This document shows, piece after piece, positions 5,033 to 6,184 of a stretch of DNA of 6,184 nucleotides (its first letter is position 1; each line of letters starts with the position of its first letter). Source of the stretch: Leptospira bandrabouensis (GTDB lineage: Bacteria; Spirochaetota; Leptospiria; Leptospirales; Leptospiraceae); assembly GCF_004770905.1 (NCBI RefSeq), contig NZ_RQHT01000004.1:1-6184 (forward strand), given 5' to 3'. Below the pieces are notes generated by a model. It made no database searches and was not told where the DNA came from. It saw only the letters and a program-made list of their open reading frames with translations. Position numbers and translations under genes: made by a program.

Positions 5033-5197
5033 GCATAACGAACTAGACTAACCGACGTAGGCTGTTCCCTGAGTCCCGAAGGGGACGTTAGGGATTGGCA
5101 CGACGCTTGCGCAAGCAAGAGGAGTGACAAAAGCCTATGTGTCGTAGACCGAACGAGGGCGCCAGTCCCGAAGTGAAGCGGTTAGTTGCTGTTATGC
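5033..5197 (-). repeat. attC-like structured element, copy R4
   Basis: Complete copy, 165 bp, with end boxes GCATAAC (5033-5039) and GTTATGC (5191-5197), perfectly complementary. Helix P1 is ACTAACCG (5047-5054) with CGGTTAGT (5179-5186), perfect. Helix P2 is ACGTAGGCT (5055-5063) with AGCCTATGT (5132-5140), private to this copy, with the shared G-T at the same position. Hairpin A is TCCCT...AGGGA enclosing GTCCC/GGGAC. Hairpin B is TTGGCAC/GTGACAA enclosing CTTGC-GCAA-GCAAG. Hairpins D and E are of the GTC/GAC and GGG/CCC type shared with R3. Between the end box and P1, a 7-base GAACTAG faces a 4-base TGCT, resembling the unpaired central spacer of attC. This is the proposed attC of the HigBA cassette. 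Confidence 0.9.
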
Positions 5198-5222
5198 GAA
5201 GTTTTCGGGCTTATTGAATTTA

Positions 5223-5627
5223 TTACGCCACGGACGGCGTTCTTTTTCTTCCTGTCTTTGTGGCTTTGACTTTATATTCTTTTACTAGAATGTCCGTAGG
5301 TATTCCTAGATTTTGATTAATCTTTCTAATCATTTCCAAAGTAAGTTTTCTTTTTCGATTTAAGATTTCAGTTGCGCGACTTCGACCACCGATTAGATTT
5401 CCTAAATCAACACTTTTCATATTCATGTCATCCATAACAGATTTTAAAGCTTCAATTGGATCCGGATCTTCAATAGGATAGTTTTTAGTTTCGTAAGCAT
5501 CAACTAAAGTAATTAGAACATCTAATTTATCGTATTCGGGAGTATTTTTCTTAGCATCCCAGAGTTTTTCTATCTCAGCAAGAGCTTCTAAGTGATTTTT
5601 TTGATTCTTAATAGGTTTAATGTTCAT
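5223..5627 (-). CDS. higA: HigA-type antitoxin, HTH domain, 134 aa
   Basis: Predicted antitoxin and repressor of the HigBA type II system (long HigA group, COG5499-like). The N-terminal part is a helical region typical of this group (HLEALAEIEKLWDAKKNTPEYDKLDVLITLVDAYE, about 12-46). It is followed by an XRE/Cro-type helix-turn-helix at about 57-115: DPIEALKSVMDDMNM, then VDLGNLIGGRSRATEILNRKRKLTLEMIRKINQNLGIPTDIL. The basic C-terminal tail (about 120-131) is rich in Lys/Arg. Its ATG directly follows the higB stop (TAA-ATG), and a strong GGTGAT Shine-Dalgarno lies in the last codons of higB. The final codons (TPSVA-stop) form a CGGA-loop hairpin. The toxin-first gene order is normal for higBA. 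It looks intact. Confidence 0.9.
   Translation of the reverse strand: MNIKPIKNQKNHLEALAEIEKLWDAKKNTPEYDKLDVLITLVDAYETKNYPIEDPDPIEALKSVMDDMNMKSVDLGNLIGGRSRATEILNRKRKLTLEMIRKINQNLGIPTDILVKEYKVKATKTGRKRTPSVA
5225..5240. repeat. CGGA-loop hairpin overlapping the 3' end of higA
   Basis: ACGCC and GGCGT form a 5-bp stem around ACGGAC. The hairpin is made from the last codons of higA and part of its stop. It mirrors the hairpin at the other end of the cassette (5982-5999). No T-tract follows on the coding strand. Confidence 0.5.
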
Positions 5628-5927
5628 TTAAATCACCTCAGCATTGATTTTATCGTATTGTTCGTGAGTTCCAATAAATCTAATGAAAACCGTCTGTAAA
5701 TTGTAATGAACCTTCACAATTAATCTGTATTTGTTTCCGTGTATATTGAAAACGATTTTATTATCTTTAAGAAAGCTAGCATTCCTGTATTTTTCTTTGA
5801 TATCAGAAGGAGATTTCCAACTAGTTCTGGAAGTGTCTTTAAACCAAACTTCGATAGGTATTTTAGAGTCAGAATATTTAGGAATAGAGTAGAAATCTCT
5901 TAAAATCTTTCTCGAAATCACCCTCAC
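5628..5927 (-). CDS. higB: HigB-type toxin, RelE-like mRNA interferase, 99 aa
   Basis: Predicted toxin of the HigB family (RelE-like fold). Such toxins usually cut mRNA on the ribosome, and their gene precedes higA. Diagnostic parts are MRVISRKILRDF at the N-terminus, the central TSWKSPSDIKEKYRNASFL (about 35-53), the beta-strand block NKIVFNIHGNKYRLIVKVHYNLQTVFIRFIGTHEQYDKI (56-94) and a short acidic end. The conserved basic and aromatic residues of the RNA-cutting face (Arg68, His74, His88, Tyr91) are present, so it looks intact. The start is GTG at 5927, chosen because the family commonly begins MRVIS; no in-frame ATG lies upstream, and the only other option is the GTG two codons on. There is no clear Shine-Dalgarno, so weak toxin translation is plausible. 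Confidence 0.88.
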   Translation of the reverse strand: MRVISRKILRDFYSIPKYSDSKIPIEVWFKDTSRTSWKSPSDIKEKYRNASFLKDNKIVFNIHGNKYRLIVKVHYNLQTVFIRFIGTHEQYDKINAEVI

Positions 5928-5942
5928 AAACCAATAGAAGCA

Positions 5943-5961
5943 TGTTACCGAAATGGTAACA
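5943..5961. promoter_or_regulatory. Palindromic candidate operator of higBA
   Basis: TGTTACC, five bases (GAAAT), then GGTAACA form a perfect inverted repeat 16 bp upstream of the higB GTG. Its location in the short leader and its symmetry suit binding by a HigA dimer with an HTH fold. TTGTTA (minus strand, 5957-5962) could serve as a -35 with a poor -10 near 5934-5939; I do not call that promoter with confidence. Confidence 0.6.
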
Positions 5962-5981
5962 ACTACTTTTTTCCTTTTCTA

Positions 5982-5999
5982 GCGAGCACGGACGCTCGC
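5982..5999. repeat. CGGA-loop hairpin upstream of higB
   Basis: Perfect 6-bp stem GCGAGC/GCTCGC around ACGGAC. It lies between the candidate higBA operator and R5 and resembles the three other hairpins at the ends of the two toxin-antitoxin cassettes. No T-tract follows on the coding strand. Confidence 0.6.
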
Positions 6000-6031
6000 A
6001 TTTTAATAAAAAAAAGACTCCCGAAAATTTC

Positions 6032-6184
6032 GCATAACGAACTAGGGGAGACGACGTTCCCTGACCCTGAGTCCCGAAACGGGACGTTATGGACTGGCAC
6101 GCAGTTTGCGGATGCAAACGAGTGACAGAAAGGGAATGTGGCGTAAGCCCAAGCGAGGCCGTAAGTGCCGAAGCGCAGCGTTTC
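6032..6184 (-). repeat. attC-like structured element, copy R5 (cut by window end)
   Basis: This is the left and central part of the family, with left box GCATAAC (6032-6038). The P1 left strand is GGGAGACG (6046-6053) and the right strand is visible as CGTTTC (6179-6184), which already pairs for six positions with one G-T. Helix P2 is ACGTTCCCT/AGGGAATGT. Hairpin A has GTCCCG/CGGGAC. Hairpin B has GTTTGC/GCAAAC where others have GCTTGC/GCAAG, again changed on both sides. Hairpin D has a 4-base loop (GGC-GTAA-GCC). The window stops about 13 bases before its expected end. It is the attC of a cassette whose genes lie beyond the window. Confidence 0.85.

Larger units (their letters stand above)
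4077..5038 (-). mobile_element. Gene cassette 4: VapBC-type toxin-antitoxin plus R3
   Basis: This is the unit between the putative crossovers in the left boxes of R3 and R4. The ends are complementary over GTTGCGGGGA (right of R3, 4240-4249) and TCCCCGCAAT (left of R4, about 5020-5029), continuing into the boxes with one bulged T. Just inside both ends lie CGGA-loop hairpins (4250-4265 and 4996-5013). It carries an antitoxin-toxin pair with its own promoter/operator. Confidence 0.62.
5039..6037 (-). mobile_element. Gene cassette 5: HigBA toxin-antitoxin plus R4
   Basis: This is the unit between the putative crossovers in the left boxes of R4 and R5. The ends are complementary over about 12 bp beyond the boxes: GAAGTTTTCGGG right of R4 (5198-5209) against CCCGAAAATTTC left of R5 (to 6031), with one T-G pair. 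CGGA-loop hairpins lie near both ends (5225-5240 and 5982-5999). It holds a toxin-antitoxin pair, as cassette 4 does. Confidence 0.65.

Noticed and set aside
4915..5130. Open frame of 71 aa on the minus strand
   Set aside because: It runs through the structured element R4 and the VapBC operator; its odd composition is explained by the repeat.
5982..5999. CGGA-loop hairpins as Rho-independent terminators
   Set aside because: None is followed by a T-tract on the coding strand, and the upstream copies lie ahead of promoters or operators.
5878..6117. Open frame of 79 aa on the minus strand starting inside R5
   Set aside because: It runs through R5, the higBA operator and the start of higB in another frame. 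The shared CQS(L/I)TS string in this frame and the one in R4 is just the repeat translated.
1..6184. CRISPR array
   Set aside because: Repeats are about 165 bp and spaced by whole genes of very different length; no short regular repeat-spacer pattern is present.

Overview
The window is AT-rich spirochaete DNA, most probably from Leptospira. That assignment rests on recalling the general look of its repeats and of its HigA and PIN-toxin proteins, not on a search. It has a clear modular layout. Nine protein genes all lie on the minus strand. They fall into five units of one to three genes, and each unit is bounded by a GC-rich element of about 162-166 bp that begins GCATAAC and ends GTTATGC. 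Six copies are present, all in one orientation: two cut by the window ends (1-106 and 6032-6184) and four complete (789-952, 2730-2891, 4071-4236, 5033-5197).

My main interpretation is an integron-type gene-cassette array with no integrase in view. The elements behave like unusually long, branched attC sites. Their outer boxes match the attC R boxes (inverse core, then GTT-containing core). An internal stem changes sequence from copy to copy but stays complementary. The two ends of each cassette match each other better than they match neighbouring cassettes, which is expected if each cassette once existed as a circle whose own ends flanked its attC. Recurrent G-T pairs favour the given + strand as the folded strand. 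Because the genes are on the minus strand, this is the 'bottom' strand that integron integrases act on.

Layout in transcription order (right to left): attC of a cassette lying beyond the window (6032-6184); a higBA toxin-antitoxin cassette; a vapBC-like RHH/PIN toxin-antitoxin cassette; a one-gene cassette for a solenoid-like protein with two C-terminal membrane segments; a three-gene cassette with a TIGR04255-family protein, a small single-pass membrane protein and a 198-aa protein of unknown function; and a one-gene cassette for a 114-aa unknown protein, followed by about 290 bp without a gene and the attC at 1-106.

The two toxin-antitoxin cassettes carry palindromic candidate operators upstream and could stabilise the array, as proposed for large chromosomal integrons. 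They also share an attC subtype and short CGGA-loop hairpins at both cassette ends. The TIGR04255 module and the membrane protein are the cargo with unknown functions. No integrase, attI, tRNA, rRNA, CRISPR array or transposase was seen.
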